NCBI GenBank assembly: GCA_002748355.1
Contig: PDSF01000050.1
Location: 1 to 55,987 of the forward strand
Length of the DNA: 55,987 nucleotides
Source: Planctomycetota bacterium
GTDB lineage: Bacteria > Planctomycetota > UBA1135 > GCA-002748355
Direction of reading: 5' to 3'
Shown: in pieces, positions 1-8,886 of the stretch
Layout: each line of letters opens with the position of its first letter
How positions within the stretch are numbered: position 1 is the stretch's first letter
The notes under the pieces: model-generated
Database searches by the model: none
What the model was told of the DNA's origin: nothing
The model's input: only the letters and a program-made list of their open reading frames with translations
Program-made: the position numbers and the translations under genes

Positions 1-822
1 AGCGCTGTGCAAGCGCGTGTCGATGCCGACACCACCGATCTCGAAGCGCATTACCTGGCGGGTGGTAACGTCGTTAACGTCGTCCGCTCTCTGATTGCGG
101 CCGATCGCGCTGGGCTGGATTTGGATATGCGGCGAGCGACCGCGATCGACCTCGCCGGCCGTGACGTGCTCGAGGCTGTGCGCACCTGCGTCGACCCCAA
201 GGTCATCGACTGCCCCAATCCGAGCTCGGGCAAGACCGAGGTCGCGGCGGTGGCCAAGGACGGTATCCAGGTCTTGGCCAAGGCGCGGGTGACCGTGCGT
301 ACCAATATCAACCGCCTGATCGGTGGTGCGACCGAAGAGACCATTATCGCTCGAGTGGGCGAGGGCATTGTCTCGACCATCGGTTCGTCGGGCTCGCACA
401 AGGACGTGCTCGAGAACCCCGACAACATCTCCAAGACCGTGTTGTCCAAGGGCCTGGATGCCGGCACCGCCTTCGAGATCCTCTCGATCGACATCGCCGA
501 CGTCGACATCGGTAAGAATATCGGTGCGCGGTTGCAGGCCGACCAAGCCGAGGCTGACAAGCGTATCGCCCAGGCCAAGGCCGAGGAGCGGCGGGCCATG
601 GCGGTCGCGCACGAGCAGGAGATGAAGGCCGAGGTCATGAGCAACCGTGCCAAGGTCGTGCTGGCCGAGGCCCAGGTTCCGACCGCTCTGGCGAAGGCGC
701 TCGAGTCCGGCAACGTCGGCTTCCTCGACTACCTCAAGCTCAAGAACATCGAAGCGGACACGCGCATGCGTCAGAGCTTCGGTGAAGGCGAGAAGCCGCA
801 GAGCGGCCCAGAGAACCGTTGA
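1..822 (+). CDS. floA: Flotillin-like protein FloA (5' truncated)
   Basis: The frame is open from the first base of the window, so the N-terminus with its membrane anchor is missing. The visible part is the SPFH/flotillin-like domain of FloA: the [16 protein letters not shown] stretch, the [17 protein letters not shown] region and the [14 protein letters not shown] segment are typical of the family. It is followed by an Ala/Glu/Lys-rich coiled coil (about 175-225 of the visible part) and the conserved [17 protein letters not shown] end. FloA is a membrane-associated scaffold that forms lipid-raft-like foci. In many bacteria it follows an NfeD-like protein gene, which would lie upstream of this window. 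The short tail after the conserved end ([13 protein letters not shown]) is not conserved. Confidence 0.95.
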   Translation, partial: SAVQARVDADTTDLEAHYLAGGNVVNVVRSLIAADRAGLDLDMRRATAIDLAGRDVLEAVRTCVDPKVIDCPNPSSGKTEVAAVAKDGIQVLAKARVTVRTNINRLIGGATEETIIARVGEGIVSTIGSSGSHKDVLENPDNISKTVLSKGLDAGTAFEILSIDIADVDIGKNIGARLQADQAEADKRIAQAKAEERRAMAVAHEQEMKAEVMSNRAKVVLAEAQVPTALAKALESGNVGFLDYLKLKNIEADTRMRQSFGEGEKPQSGPENR

Positions 823-896
823 TGGCCTTGCCGGGCGCGGCCTCTATCTCGGTCGCGCCACCGGCTCGTAAGCGCCAAGAAGCAGGAGCTTGGTAG

Positions 897-1661
897 ATGC
901 AACAGATCCTTGACATCCTGATGGACAATCTGTTCATCGTCGTGCTCATTGTCTTCGGCATCATCGGCAACATCGGCCAGAGCGCGGCGACGAAGAAGCG
1001 TAAGCAGCGGCAGGCTGAGCGGCGGCAAGCACAGCGAGGGCAAGGCGCCGGAGCTGGGCAGAGCACGGCTGCACCTCTGGGCGGCGGCTCTTTGGGCGGC
1101 AAGCCCAAGGCCGCCCCTACGCAGCCGCAAGCGGGGACTGGCGAAGACGAGCTGGCGCGCCGTATTCGAGACCTGCTCGAAGGTGGCCCTACGAAGTCGC
1201 CCAGTGCTCAGGTGCAAACGCCGCCAAAGCCTAGTCCGGCAGCGGTCGCCCCCCGGCGAAACGAGCGGGCTTCGGAGGAGGGGGCCTTGGCCGAGGACTT
1301 CCATGTCGCCTTCGACTCCGAAAAAACCGAGGCGCAGCTCGCCGAAGAAAAGCGCATTCGGCAGGGCGGTCGGCCGCGCCCCAAGGTCGCCAAGCAGGCG
1401 CCGTCCTTCGAGAGCAGTATCGGTAGCGAGTTCTTGGACTACACCGGTTTGGACCGCGGCCTGGTGGAAGATCCCTTCGCGGCCGGCAGCTTCGGCACGG
1501 CCTCCAGTGAGGCGATCGATTTGGCTGCTGAACAGGCCAGGCGCTCGGATGGGGCCGGCTTGCCTAGCGGAGTGCGCCCGAAAACGGCGTTCGCGATGAT
1601 GTTTGCCCTGGGGCCCTGCCGAGCGGTTCGCGCTTGGGAGGATGAGGAAGGCCGCTACTGA
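897..1661 (+). CDS. Hypothetical single-pass membrane protein next to floA
   Basis: A 254-residue protein that I do not recognise. Residues 10-27 form one hydrophobic segment, directly followed by a very basic Lys/Arg/Gln-rich stretch (28-45), so the N-terminus is probably outside and the rest cytosolic. The remainder is low complexity, rich in Ala, Gly, Pro, Gln and Glu, and probably disordered, with no enzymatic motif. It starts 74 bases after the floA stop on the same strand, so co-transcription with floA is likely. A role in FloA foci is only a guess from position. A terminator-like hairpin follows at 1737. Confidence 0.7.
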   Translation: MQQILDILMDNLFIVVLIVFGIIGNIGQSAATKKRKQRQAERRQAQRGQGAGAGQSTAAPLGGGSLGGKPKAAPTQPQAGTGEDELARRIRDLLEGGPTKSPSAQVQTPPKPSPAAVAPRRNERASEEGALAEDFHVAFDSEKTEAQLAEEKRIRQGGRPRPKVAKQAPSFESSIGSEFLDYTGLDRGLVEDPFAAGSFGTASSEAIDLAAEQARRSDGAGLPSGVRPKTAFAMMFALGPCRAVRAWEDEEGRY

Positions 1662-1685
1662 GCCTTTGGCTGGTAGTGAGCCTTT

Positions 1686-1713
1686 GCTGCCAGCTCCTTG
1701 CTGCCAGCTCCTT
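1686..1713. repeat. Two tandem copies of a 14-base unit
   Basis: GCTGCCAGCTCCTT occurs twice back to back (1686-1699, 1700-1713) in the convergent gap between the floA-linked gene and the S41 protease gene. Other short direct repeats lie around it: TGAGCCTTTG just before, and CCGTAGCTGA twice just after. They look like slippage products rather than a binding array. Confidence 0.7.
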
Positions 1714-1736
1714 TGCTAAGAACTCCCGTAGCTGAG

Positions 1737-1776
1737 CGCCCCCGTAGCTGAAACTCAGCAGGGGGCGGGGCGTTTT
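1737..1776 (+). terminator. Probable rho-independent terminator
   Basis: An outer stem CGCCCCC/GGGGGCG (1737-1743 with 1761-1767) encloses an inner stem GCTGA/TCAGC (1747-1751 with 1755-1759). After a GGGC spacer comes a short T run (1773-1776). It sits 75 bases after the stop of the preceding plus-strand gene and between convergent genes, where a terminator is expected. The T run has only four bases, so efficiency is uncertain. Confidence 0.55.
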
Positions 1777-1780
1777 CCTC

Positions 1781-1800
1781 AGCCAGCCAGCCAGCCAGGC
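1781..1800. repeat. AGCC tetranucleotide microsatellite
   Basis: About five tandem AGCC units directly downstream of the hairpin, in non-coding sequence. Probably a simple slippage tract of no function. Confidence 0.6.
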
Positions 1801-1875
1801 GTGGCCAGGGGCCTTTGGCCGGGCAGGAGCGGGCGCCAGGATCACTGGCTCCTCAGCTCTCGACTTTGGGCGTCG

Positions 1876-4239
1876 TTACTTCTTCGCCTTCTTCTTCTCG
1901 GGCTTCCAGTCCTTCAAAACCTGCTGGTAGCGTTCGATGCTCAGCGGGTCGACGCCGACCTTCTCTAGGGCCTTGCGGACGGCGACTTGGAGTTGCAGGT
2001 CTTCTTGGATGTCACCGATCAAGCGGCCACCGGGCCAGGCCTTGTGGCGCAGGTCTTGGACCTTCTCGCGCACGGCGATGCGCAGCCAGCGGCGGACATC
2101 GTCCTTGGAGAGGGTGGTTTTGAGGCCTTTGTAGAAGGCCTCAAAGTCCGGGTAGCGATCGGTCTTGCCGCCGTCGCTCTCGGCCAGCTCCAGGAAGAGC
2201 TTCTCGTGGCCGGCGTAGTGCTCTTCGACGTATTGATGGAGGGTCCGCTCGGTCCAGAGATCGGCGATCAGAGCGTTCTTCCACAGCTCGGCCGGATCGA
2301 GGGTCTCGGCCTTGACCACGACGTCGGGGATGACGCCGTAATCGGGATTGATGATCTTGCCCTTCTTATCAATACGGCGGTGCAGGAGGCGGCCGCTCGG
2401 CAGGAAGTAATGGGCGATGGTAATACGGGCGCGGGGGCCTGGATCGTATTTGCCGTCCTTGTCCGTGTCGGTAAAGCGTTCCCCTGCGTTCCAGCGCCGA
2501 TCGCCGTTGCCGTCGATGAAGGGCTCGCCAGGTTCGCTGCGCAGGCTAAGCAGGTTCTGCACCGAGCCCTTGCCATAGGATTGGGTGCCGACGATGAGGG
2601 CGCGTTTGTGGTCCTGCAGGGCCCCCGAGACGATTTCGCTCGCGGAGGCGGTGTTGCCGTTGACGAGGATAATCAGGGGCTCGTGTGTAAAGACCTGGCG
2701 CCCCTTCCGTGAATAGAGGCGCTCCTCGTCATCGACGCGGCTCTTGGTCGAGACGATGAGCTTGCCCTCGGGGAGGAAGAGCTCGGCGACGCCGCGGGCC
2801 TGGGACAGATAACCACCGCCGTTATTGCGGAGGTCCATCACCAGGGTTTTGGCCCCCTGCTGCTTGAGTTCGAGGACGGCCTCTTTGACCTCCTCGGCGG
2901 TTCGGCGGGCGAAGGTCACGAGCTCGACGTAGCCAACCTTGCCCGGGAGCATGGTCGAGTTGACCGAGGGGATCTGGATCTGGGCGCGCTTTAGGACCAT
3001 GTCCTTGCCCTTCTGCCAGCCGGGGCGCCAGACGTTGATCTTGACTGCAGTGTCAGGTTTGCCCTTCAGGCGTTTGATGATCTCGCCTAGGTCCTGCTTG
3101 GTGGTTTCCCAGCCATCGATTTTGAGGACGCGGTCGCCAGAGAGCAGGCCGGCTTTGTAGGCGGGGCCGGAATAGATCGGGCGCGAGATGCGGAAGATGC
3201 CGTCCTTGCCGATGTTGACGTAGGCGCCGATGCCGCCGTAGTCGCGGTTGAGGTCGAAGGCGAACTCGCGGTAGTCGTCGCTGGATAGGAAGGCGGAGAA
3301 GCGGTCGAGCCCGCGCATCATGCCCTTCGCCGCGAGCTCGATGAGATGGTGCTCATCGACTTCGCTCCCCTCGATGTGGGCGGCTTCGATCATGCGGATG
3401 AGTTCGCGGAGCACGGCCAGCTTGTCCTTCTTGGCTCCCTTTGGGCTCGCCCCACTCGTGCGCATCAAAATGCGGTTGACCTGCTTTTGCAGGAGCTGCA
3501 TTTCGCGGTTCTTACGCTCGATATTGAGGTAGCTGCGGGCGAGGCGGCCTTGCTCCGTCGGTTCGTTCTCGATCTCTTCGAGGATGGCGCGAGCGCTGAA
3601 GATGTCGTCGATCTCGGCAAGGGCGAGGGCGCCGTTGATGCGCAGCTGGCGGTCGCTCGAAAGCAGGAAGGCGTTCAGGGTTTTGCGGGCGAGGGTCTTG
3701 TCCGCGGCCCTGCGGCCGTTGCGGTAGAGCGAACTCGCGGCGGCCAGGCGCAGATCTGGCTCGGCGGTGTCCTCGGCAACGATTTCGCTGAGAGCTGCGC
3801 TGGCCTCGCGACCGGCACGCAGGCGGAGACCTGGGTCACCAAGCATGCTGGCGGCGGCGATCCGGAGCCTGAGGGGCTCCTTCTGGCCGGAGAGCAGCGG
3901 GGCGAGGAGGCCGACGGCCTTGCGGCTGTAGGCTCCTTCTTCGTCCAGGTTGAGCATGCTGCGGGCGACGATGAGCTTGCCCTGTGACTTGGCGGAGGCG
4001 GCCGCCTTCTCCAGCCCCTTGAGGAGTCGGTCTTCGCTCATCTCGAGGTCTTCGATCCGAGGCAGGACGGCCCAGGCGCGATTGAGCGGGAGGTTTTGCG
4101 CTTCGAGTACCAGGGCGAGGATCTTGCTCTCGCTCTCCTGAGCCTTGGGCGCGGCGAGCGATGTCGCGCTCAGGGTCAGGAGGGAGACTAGGGCCAGGGG
4201 GCCTGTGAGCGCGGTGGCGCAGAACGGTTGTGACGTCAT
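1876..4239 (-). CDS. S41-family C-terminal processing protease with PDZ domain
   Basis: A 787-residue secreted protease of the CtpA/tail-specific family, which cleaves near protein C-termini in the periplasm. Residues 1-30 form a signal peptide ending near SLAAPKA. Residues 35-240 are Ala/Leu-rich helical repeats (HEAT-like). The PDZ domain lies around 325-400 (GIGAYVNIGKDG, then AGLLSGDRVLKIDG). The S41 domain follows, with the Ser of TASASEIVSG and the Lys of SYGKGSVQ as the usual catalytic dyad. Inside the catalytic domain, near residues 575-600, there is an Asp-rich insert containing DTDKDGKYD, which looks like an EF-hand/dockerin-type calcium loop. The protein is longer than typical CtpA (about 400 residues) because of the N-terminal repeats. 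The gene is transcribed alone and divergently from moaC. Confidence 0.92.
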   Translation of the reverse strand: MTSQPFCATALTGPLALVSLLTLSATSLAAPKAQESESKILALVLEAQNLPLNRAWAVLPRIEDLEMSEDRLLKGLEKAAASAKSQGKLIVARSMLNLDEEGAYSRKAVGLLAPLLSGQKEPLRLRIAAASMLGDPGLRLRAGREASAALSEIVAEDTAEPDLRLAAASSLYRNGRRAADKTLARKTLNAFLLSSDRQLRINGALALAEIDDIFSARAILEEIENEPTEQGRLARSYLNIERKNREMQLLQKQVNRILMRTSGASPKGAKKDKLAVLRELIRMIEAAHIEGSEVDEHHLIELAAKGMMRGLDRFSAFLSSDDYREFAFDLNRDYGGIGAYVNIGKDGIFRISRPIYSGPAYKAGLLSGDRVLKIDGWETTKQDLGEIIKRLKGKPDTAVKINVWRPGWQKGKDMVLKRAQIQIPSVNSTMLPGKVGYVELVTFARRTAEEVKEAVLELKQQGAKTLVMDLRNNGGGYLSQARGVAELFLPEGKLIVSTKSRVDDEERLYSRKGRQVFTHEPLIILVNGNTASASEIVSGALQDHKRALIVGTQSYGKGSVQNLLSLRSEPGEPFIDGNGDRRWNAGERFTDTDKDGKYDPGPRARITIAHYFLPSGRLLHRRIDKKGKIINPDYGVIPDVVVKAETLDPAELWKNALIADLWTERTLHQYVEEHYAGHEKLFLELAESDGGKTDRYPDFEAFYKGLKTTLSKDDVRRWLRIAVREKVQDLRHKAWPGGRLIGDIQEDLQLQVAVRKALEKVGVDPLSIERYQQVLKDWKPEKKKAKK

Positions 4240-4574
4240 AGCTGCCTTCGTTTTGTGGCTGACGGCTGAGGGAACGGCCTGTAGGCGCCGACCAGCAGCA
4301 GGCCGGCGGCTTCCTCCCGGGTCGTCCAGGCTTTCGTCCGGAAGCTAGCAGGGAATCGAGTCTGGCCCAAGCGATCGACATGGTGGGAGCTTCCGCTGCA
4401 GAAGGGGCAGGCTCCTGCTCGGATGCTTGCTTTGGTGGGGCTCTGATCAAGCTCGCATCACGCTGCCCGCCCTTCTAGGATCGCTCGGCGCGATCCCTTG
4501 GAAGCTCAGTGCCCTGGCCGAGGACGCGCAAGGGCGGTCGATCTTCCCCAAGTCTCCCGAACCGTAGCGATTCC

Positions 4575-5114
4575 GTGCGCCAAGAGCCCCCCCAGAGCGA
4601 GCCCCTGAGTCACCTCGACGAAAACGGTCGGGCGCGCATGGTGGATGTCGGGAACAAGGCGGTGACGCGTCGGCGCGCCCAGGCCGAAGCCCGGATTGTG
4701 TTGGGTGAGGAGCTGCTGGCGCGGGTCTTCGCCGGCGGGCTGCCCAAGGGAGATGTCCTGGCGGTGGCCCGGGTCGCTGGCATCCAAGGGGGCAAGCGTT
4801 GCAGCGACTTGATTCCGCTTTGCCACCCTCTGCCCTTGTCGCAGTTGCTCGTGGACTTTGAGGAGGGGGCGCGGGGAGAGCTGCGGGTGTTCGCCGAGGC
4901 GCAGTGTGAGGGCAAGACCGGCGTCGAGATGGAGGCCTTGACCGCCTGTTCGGTGGCGGCGCTGACGGTCTACGACATGTGCAAGGCGGCGTCGAAGTCG
5001 ATCCGCATCGAGGGGCTGCGCCTACTCGCCAAGGATGGCGGCAAGTCGGGCCCCTGGCGCGCCGACACGGAGCCCCAGACGAGTGAGCCGCGAGATGAGG
5101 GAGCGGCGAGATGA
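4575..5114 (+). CDS. moaC: Cyclic pyranopterin monophosphate synthase MoaC
   Basis: MoaC acts with MoaA in the first step of molybdenum cofactor synthesis, making cyclic pyranopterin monophosphate. Diagnostic stretches are HLDENGRARMVDVGNKAVT near the start, GGKRCSDLIPLCHPLPL in the middle and GVEMEALTACSVAALTVYDMCKA near the end. I chose the GTG at 4575 because it gives 179 residues, close to the usual 160. The frame also has an earlier GTG at 4509, preceded by GGAAG, that would add 22 non-conserved residues. The stop overlaps the asd start as ATGA, so the two are translationally coupled. No other moa gene is in the window. Confidence 0.93.
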   Translation: MRQEPPQSEPLSHLDENGRARMVDVGNKAVTRRRAQAEARIVLGEELLARVFAGGLPKGDVLAVARVAGIQGGKRCSDLIPLCHPLPLSQLLVDFEEGARGELRVFAEAQCEGKTGVEMEALTACSVAALTVYDMCKAASKSIRIEGLRLLAKDGGKSGPWRADTEPQTSEPRDEGAAR

Positions 5115-6172
5115 CGGAGTCCTGGCGCGCCAAGATCCGTGGCCGCTTGCCGGCGCGGCCCAGGCTTGCGATTGCTGGGGCTAGCGGCGCTGTGGGCCGA
5201 GAGTTTCTGGCCCTGCTCGCCGAGCGCCAGTTCCCCTTTGCTGAGCTGCGCCTGCTGGCGAGTTCCGCTTCGAAGGGGCGGGAGTTCGGCTGCCGTGGCG
5301 AGAGCTATGTGGTGGAGGAGCTGGGTCCAGACAGTTTTCTTGGGATTGACCTGGCCTTCTTTTCCTGCGGCGCCAGTCGCACTCGGGACTTCGCTCCGGC
5401 AGCGATGCGCAGCGGCGCCATCGTCATCGACAACAGCTCAGCCTACCGCATGGATGCGGGACTGCCGCTTGTCGTCCCAGAGGTCAATCCCGAGGCGCTG
5501 AGCAAGGAGACACCGCTCATCGCCAATCCCAACTGCGCGACCATCCTTCTGGTCCAGAGCCTGGCGGTGATCCAGGCGGCCTTTGGGCTGCGGCGGGTCG
5601 TCGTCTCCTCCTACCAGGCGGCCTCGGGGGCCGGCCAGCAGGCGATGCAAGCCCTCGTCTGCGACCTGCGGGAGATGCTCGCCCCCAGGAAGGCTCTGGC
5701 CGAGAGCCCTGGTCGATCCAGGGACTACTTCGGGCAGGAGCTGGCCTTCAACGTGATTCCTCAGATCGGCGACTTCGACGCTTCCGGGCAAAGCCAGGAA
5801 GAGCGCAAGATTCAGCGTGAGTCACGCAAGATTCTCGGCCAGGAGCAGCTAGCGATGGACGTGACCTGTGTCCGGGTGCCGGTGCTCCGTTCGCATTCGA
5901 TGAGCGTCAGCGTCGAATGCGAGTCCGAGGTCGATCCGGCACGGCTGCGGGCGCTCTTTGTTGAGACTCCTGGCCTGAGCGTCATCGACGGAGCGGACGG
6001 CGCACGCTATCCCATGCCTCTGGACTGCAGTGGCCGTGACTTCACCGCCGTGGGAAGGCTTCGCCGCAGCGAGGTCTTCGCAGGCGGCATTTCGTATTGG
6101 CTCTGTGGCGACCAGCTGCGCAAGGGCGCGGCCCTCAACGCCATTCAGATCGCGGAGCTGCTGCTCCCCTAG
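5111..6172 (+). CDS. asd: Aspartate-semialdehyde dehydrogenase
   Basis: A 353-residue NADPH-dependent enzyme that reduces aspartyl phosphate to aspartate semialdehyde, the branch point to lysine/diaminopimelate, threonine and methionine. The N-terminal Rossmann loop is [10 protein letters not shown] (residues 23-32), the active-site Cys142 lies in NPNCAT, and a conserved Arg-Ser-His follows in [12 protein letters not shown]. Length is normal. The start overlaps the moaC stop by four bases, and accB follows after about 65 bases, so moaC-asd-accB-accC may be one transcription unit. Confidence 0.95.
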   Translation: MTESWRAKIRGRLPARPRLAIAGASGAVGREFLALLAERQFPFAELRLLASSASKGREFGCRGESYVVEELGPDSFLGIDLAFFSCGASRTRDFAPAAMRSGAIVIDNSSAYRMDAGLPLVVPEVNPEALSKETPLIANPNCATILLVQSLAVIQAAFGLRRVVVSSYQAASGAGQQAMQALVCDLREMLAPRKALAESPGRSRDYFGQELAFNVIPQIGDFDASGQSQEERKIQRESRKILGQEQLAMDVTCVRVPVLRSHSMSVSVECESEVDPARLRALFVETPGLSVIDGADGARYPMPLDCSGRDFTAVGRLRRSEVFAGGISYWLCGDQLRKGAALNAIQIAELLLP

Positions 6173-6236
6173 CCCCTCGCCCCAAGAGGCGAGTCCTTAT
6201 CGAGCGCGACATCCAGGATTAGCAAAGGCAGGCATC

Positions 6237-6776
6237 GTGGCCAAAAAAGACGAAGAGAATCGGAACGAGAACCTGGAGGGGGCTCGCCCGCAGTTTTTGG
6301 AGACGGATGAGATCGAGCGTCTCATCGGCATTCTCTCCGATGCCGGAGGACTGGAACTCGAGCTTGAGCACGGCGAATCGCGGCTCCGGATTCGGATCGG
6401 CGAGGTCAACGCCAGGACCGAGGTCCTCCCGGTCGCGGTGGGGAGCTTCCCGCAGGGCGCAGCCGCGCCTGTCGCCGGCCTGCCGATGGGCGACGCAGCG
6501 CCGGCGAAGCCGGCCGATCAGGGGCCACCTCCTGGCACCGAATACTTCACCTCGCCGATGGTCGGGACCTTCTATCGGGCGCCGTCCCCGGAGTCGGATT
6601 CCTTCGTGCAGAATGGGGATAAGGTCGGCCCGGAAACCACGCTTTGCATCATCGAAGCGATGAAGGTCATGAACGAGATCAAGGCTGAGCAGAACGCCGA
6701 GATCGTCGAAGCCCTGGTGGAGAACGGTGCGCCGGTCGAGTTTGGCCAGCCGCTGTTCTTGCTGAAGAAGCTCTAG
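6237..6776 (+). CDS. accB: Biotin carboxyl carrier protein of acetyl-CoA carboxylase
   Basis: AccB carries the biotin that is carboxylated by AccC and used to make malonyl-CoA for fatty acid synthesis. The protein has 179 residues. A short N-terminal helical domain (about 20-60) is followed by an Ala/Pro-rich linker (70-105) and the biotinyl domain (about 108-179). The biotinylation motif EAMKVMNEI places the modified lysine at residue 143. The start is taken as GTG 6237, preceded by a weak AAGGCAGG ribosome site; the open frame continues upstream into the end of asd but that part is not conserved. accC begins 14 bases downstream. Confidence 0.95.
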   Translation: MAKKDEENRNENLEGARPQFLETDEIERLIGILSDAGGLELELEHGESRLRIRIGEVNARTEVLPVAVGSFPQGAAAPVAGLPMGDAAPAKPADQGPPPGTEYFTSPMVGTFYRAPSPESDSFVQNGDKVGPETTLCIIEAMKVMNEIKAEQNAEIVEALVENGAPVEFGQPLFLLKKL

Positions 6777-6790
6777 GCCGAGGCGCAGGA

Positions 6791-8131
6791 ATGGGTATTT
6801 CCCGCATCCTCATCGCCAATCGCGGCGAGATCGCCCTGCGCATTGTTCGCGCATGCAAGGAACTCGGCATCGAGACGGTCGCGGTCTATTCGGAGGCCGA
6901 TCGCAACTCGCTGCATCTCCGTTACGCAGATGAGACGGTCTGCATCGGACCGGCCGCCAGTGCTCAGTCCTACCTCGATGTTCCGCGGCTGATTTCGGCG
7001 GCCGAGATTGCCGACGTCGAAGCGATCCATCCGGGGTATGGCTTTTTGTCCGAGAGCTCGCACTTCGCCGAGATTTGCCAGAGCTGCAACATCAAGTTCA
7101 TCGGTCCCTCGCCCGAGACCATCGCGATGGTGGGCAACAAGGCGCGTGCTATCGCCCTCGCCCTGGAGGCTAAGGTGCCGACGGTGCCCGGCTCTGGCGG
7201 GGTGGTCGAGAGCGAGGCCGAGGCCCTCGAGATCGCCCGGCGGATTGGCTATCCGGTCCTGGTCAAGGCTTCGGCTGGCGGCGGCGGGCGCGGCATGCGC
7301 CTGGCGCACAATGACATGAGCCTGACCAACGGCTTCCACGCTGCCAGGCGAGAGGCCGAGGCGGCGTTCAAGAACGACGAGGTCTACCTCGAGAAGTTCA
7401 TCCAAAACCCGCGGCATGTCGAAGTGCAGATCCTCGCCGACAGCTATGGCAATGTCGTTTCCTTGGGGGAGCGGGACTGCTCCCTGCAGCGACGGCACCA
7501 GAAGACGGTGGAGGAATCTCCCGCTCCGGGTCTGCGCGAGGAAACTCGCAAGGCCATGGGCAAGGCGGCTCGTCAGCTTGCGATTACCGCAGGCTACGAG
7601 TCGGCCGGCACGGTCGAGTTCATTGTCGATGAGGATCAGAACTTCTACTTCATCGAGGTCAATGCTCGGGTCCAGGTCGAGCACCCGGTGACCGAGTGTG
7701 TTACCGGCATCGACATCATTCGCGAGATGATTCGGATCGCCGGTGGGGAGGAACTCGGCTATCGCCAGGATGATGTCAAAATCACTGGCCACGCCATGGA
7801 GTTCCGCATCAATGCCGAAGACCCCGATGACGATTTCCGCCCCTGTCCTGGCACCCTGGGGCTCTTTGTCCCGCCGGGGGGGCCTGGGGTGCGCTGGGAT
7901 GGTCACGTGTATTCGGGCTATCGAATTCCGACCCAGTATGACTCCTTGCTCGGCAAGCTGATCGTGCATCGAAATACGCGAGATGAAGTGATCTGCACCT
8001 CGAGGCGGGCACTGTCGGAGTTCATCACCGAGAACATCAAAACGACGAGACCGCTGTTCGAAAGGATCCTCCGCCACTCGGACTTTCTTGCCGGGCGTTT
8101 CGACACCGGATTCATCGAACGTTACTTCTGA
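6791..8131 (+). CDS. accC: Acetyl-CoA carboxylase, biotin carboxylase subunit
   Basis: AccC uses ATP and bicarbonate to carboxylate the biotin on AccB. The 446-residue protein has the normal length and domains: an N-terminal domain beginning [14 protein letters not shown], an ATP-grasp domain with the glycine-rich loop [12 protein letters not shown], and the conserved [12 protein letters not shown] and [16 protein letters not shown] segments that hold metal- and bicarbonate-binding residues. It ends in the usual C-terminal lobe ([11 protein letters not shown]). It directly follows accB on the same strand, the common accBC arrangement. Confidence 0.97.
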   Translation: MGISRILIANRGEIALRIVRACKELGIETVAVYSEADRNSLHLRYADETVCIGPAASAQSYLDVPRLISAAEIADVEAIHPGYGFLSESSHFAEICQSCNIKFIGPSPETIAMVGNKARAIALALEAKVPTVPGSGGVVESEAEALEIARRIGYPVLVKASAGGGGRGMRLAHNDMSLTNGFHAARREAEAAFKNDEVYLEKFIQNPRHVEVQILADSYGNVVSLGERDCSLQRRHQKTVEESPAPGLREETRKAMGKAARQLAITAGYESAGTVEFIVDEDQNFYFIEVNARVQVEHPVTECVTGIDIIREMIRIAGGEELGYRQDDVKITGHAMEFRINAEDPDDDFRPCPGTLGLFVPPGGPGVRWDGHVYSGYRIPTQYDSLLGKLIVHRNTRDEVICTSRRALSEFITENIKTTRPLFERILRHSDFLAGRFDTGFIERYF

Positions 8132-8153
8132 TCCGCGCGGCCGCCTTACTATG

Positions 8154-8192
8154 CTGCGCAGGCGACACGGAACACTGCGCGGGTGACACGGA
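8154..8192. repeat. Two 18-base direct repeats at 21-base spacing, upstream of the AmaP-like gene
   Basis: CTGCGCAGGCGACACGGA (8154-8171) and CTGCGCGGGTGACACGGA (8175-8192) match at 16 of 18 positions, and their starts are 21 bases apart, exactly two helical turns. They occupy the short gap between accC and the next gene. This spacing suits a protein binding twice on one face of the DNA, but a chance duplication cannot be excluded. Confidence 0.5.
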
Positions 8193-8223
8193 TCGCGGCT
8201 CCTATTGCGAGAGAGAAACGCCG

Positions 8224-8886
8224 ATGGAAGAAGATCTGAAGCTCTTCGGGCGACGCATCGTTGCCATCGCCAACACAGCCGCAGCTTTACTGTCGGCGCT
8301 CTACTTCGTTGCGCAGTTCTTGACTCCGGCGGAGCATCCGCCGGGGCAACTGCCCAATGTCGGGGCGGGGGTGCTGGCGATCTTTGGTTTCGCTGTCTTG
8401 GCGATGAACTTCCTGCGCCTGGTCTACCTGCGCTCCGGGCGTCGGGACCAGGAGGGACCGCTGACCAGCCGTGCGGCGAATGGCTCGGTGCAAGTTTCGC
8501 GCGAGGCCATTGTCGCCGCCCTGCGTTCGGCTGGGGAGGCTCTGGATGAGGTCAGTCGGGTGCGGGTGCAGGTCAGCAACCCAGGCAAGCGGCGCATCCT
8601 GATCGTTGCCCAATATCTCGCCCGTGAGGGCGTTCCCATCCTCGATCTCAGCGGCAAGCTGCGCACGGTCCTGCGCGAGCGTTTTCTCGGCATGGTCCAG
8701 CTCGAAAAAGAGGCGCGACTCGATATCGAGATCACCTTCGAGGGCTTCCACGGCAAGCTGCGCAGCCCGCAGCCCGACGCGCAGAAGGAAAGGGCCGAGG
8801 AGGCGGATGCCACGGGCGAAGGACCGGCCGTGCACCCCTTCACCGGGCCGCGCTATCCCATTGATGATGACGAGGCGGTCTCCTGA
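8224..8886 (+). CDS. AmaP-like membrane protein with Asp23-like domain
   Basis: A 220-residue protein with two predicted membrane helices (about 13-32 and 43-62), a basic loop (LRSGRRDQ), and then a soluble domain (about 80-185) with the pattern VSREAIVAAL, VRVQVSNPGKRRILIV and a C-terminal VQLEKEARLDIEITF. This order, a two-helix anchor followed by an Asp23/Gls24-like alpha-beta domain, resembles AmaP, the membrane anchor of alkaline shock proteins. The resemblance is judged by architecture and motif, so the family call is moderate. Its TGATG end overlaps the start of the following envelope protein gene. Confidence 0.6.
   Translation: MEEDLKLFGRRIVAIANTAAALLSALYFVAQFLTPAEHPPGQLPNVGAGVLAIFGFAVLAMNFLRLVYLRSGRRDQEGPLTSRAANGSVQVSREAIVAALRSAGEALDEVSRVRVQVSNPGKRRILIVAQYLAREGVPILDLSGKLRTVLRERFLGMVQLEKEARLDIEITFEGFHGKLRSPQPDAQKERAEEADATGEGPAVHPFTGPRYPIDDDEAVS

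Noticed and set aside
6773..8077. A long open frame (434 codons) on the minus strand opposite accC.
   Set aside because: It lies entirely within the accC region on the other strand; its sequence has no family motifs, and the plus-strand protein is clearly AccC.
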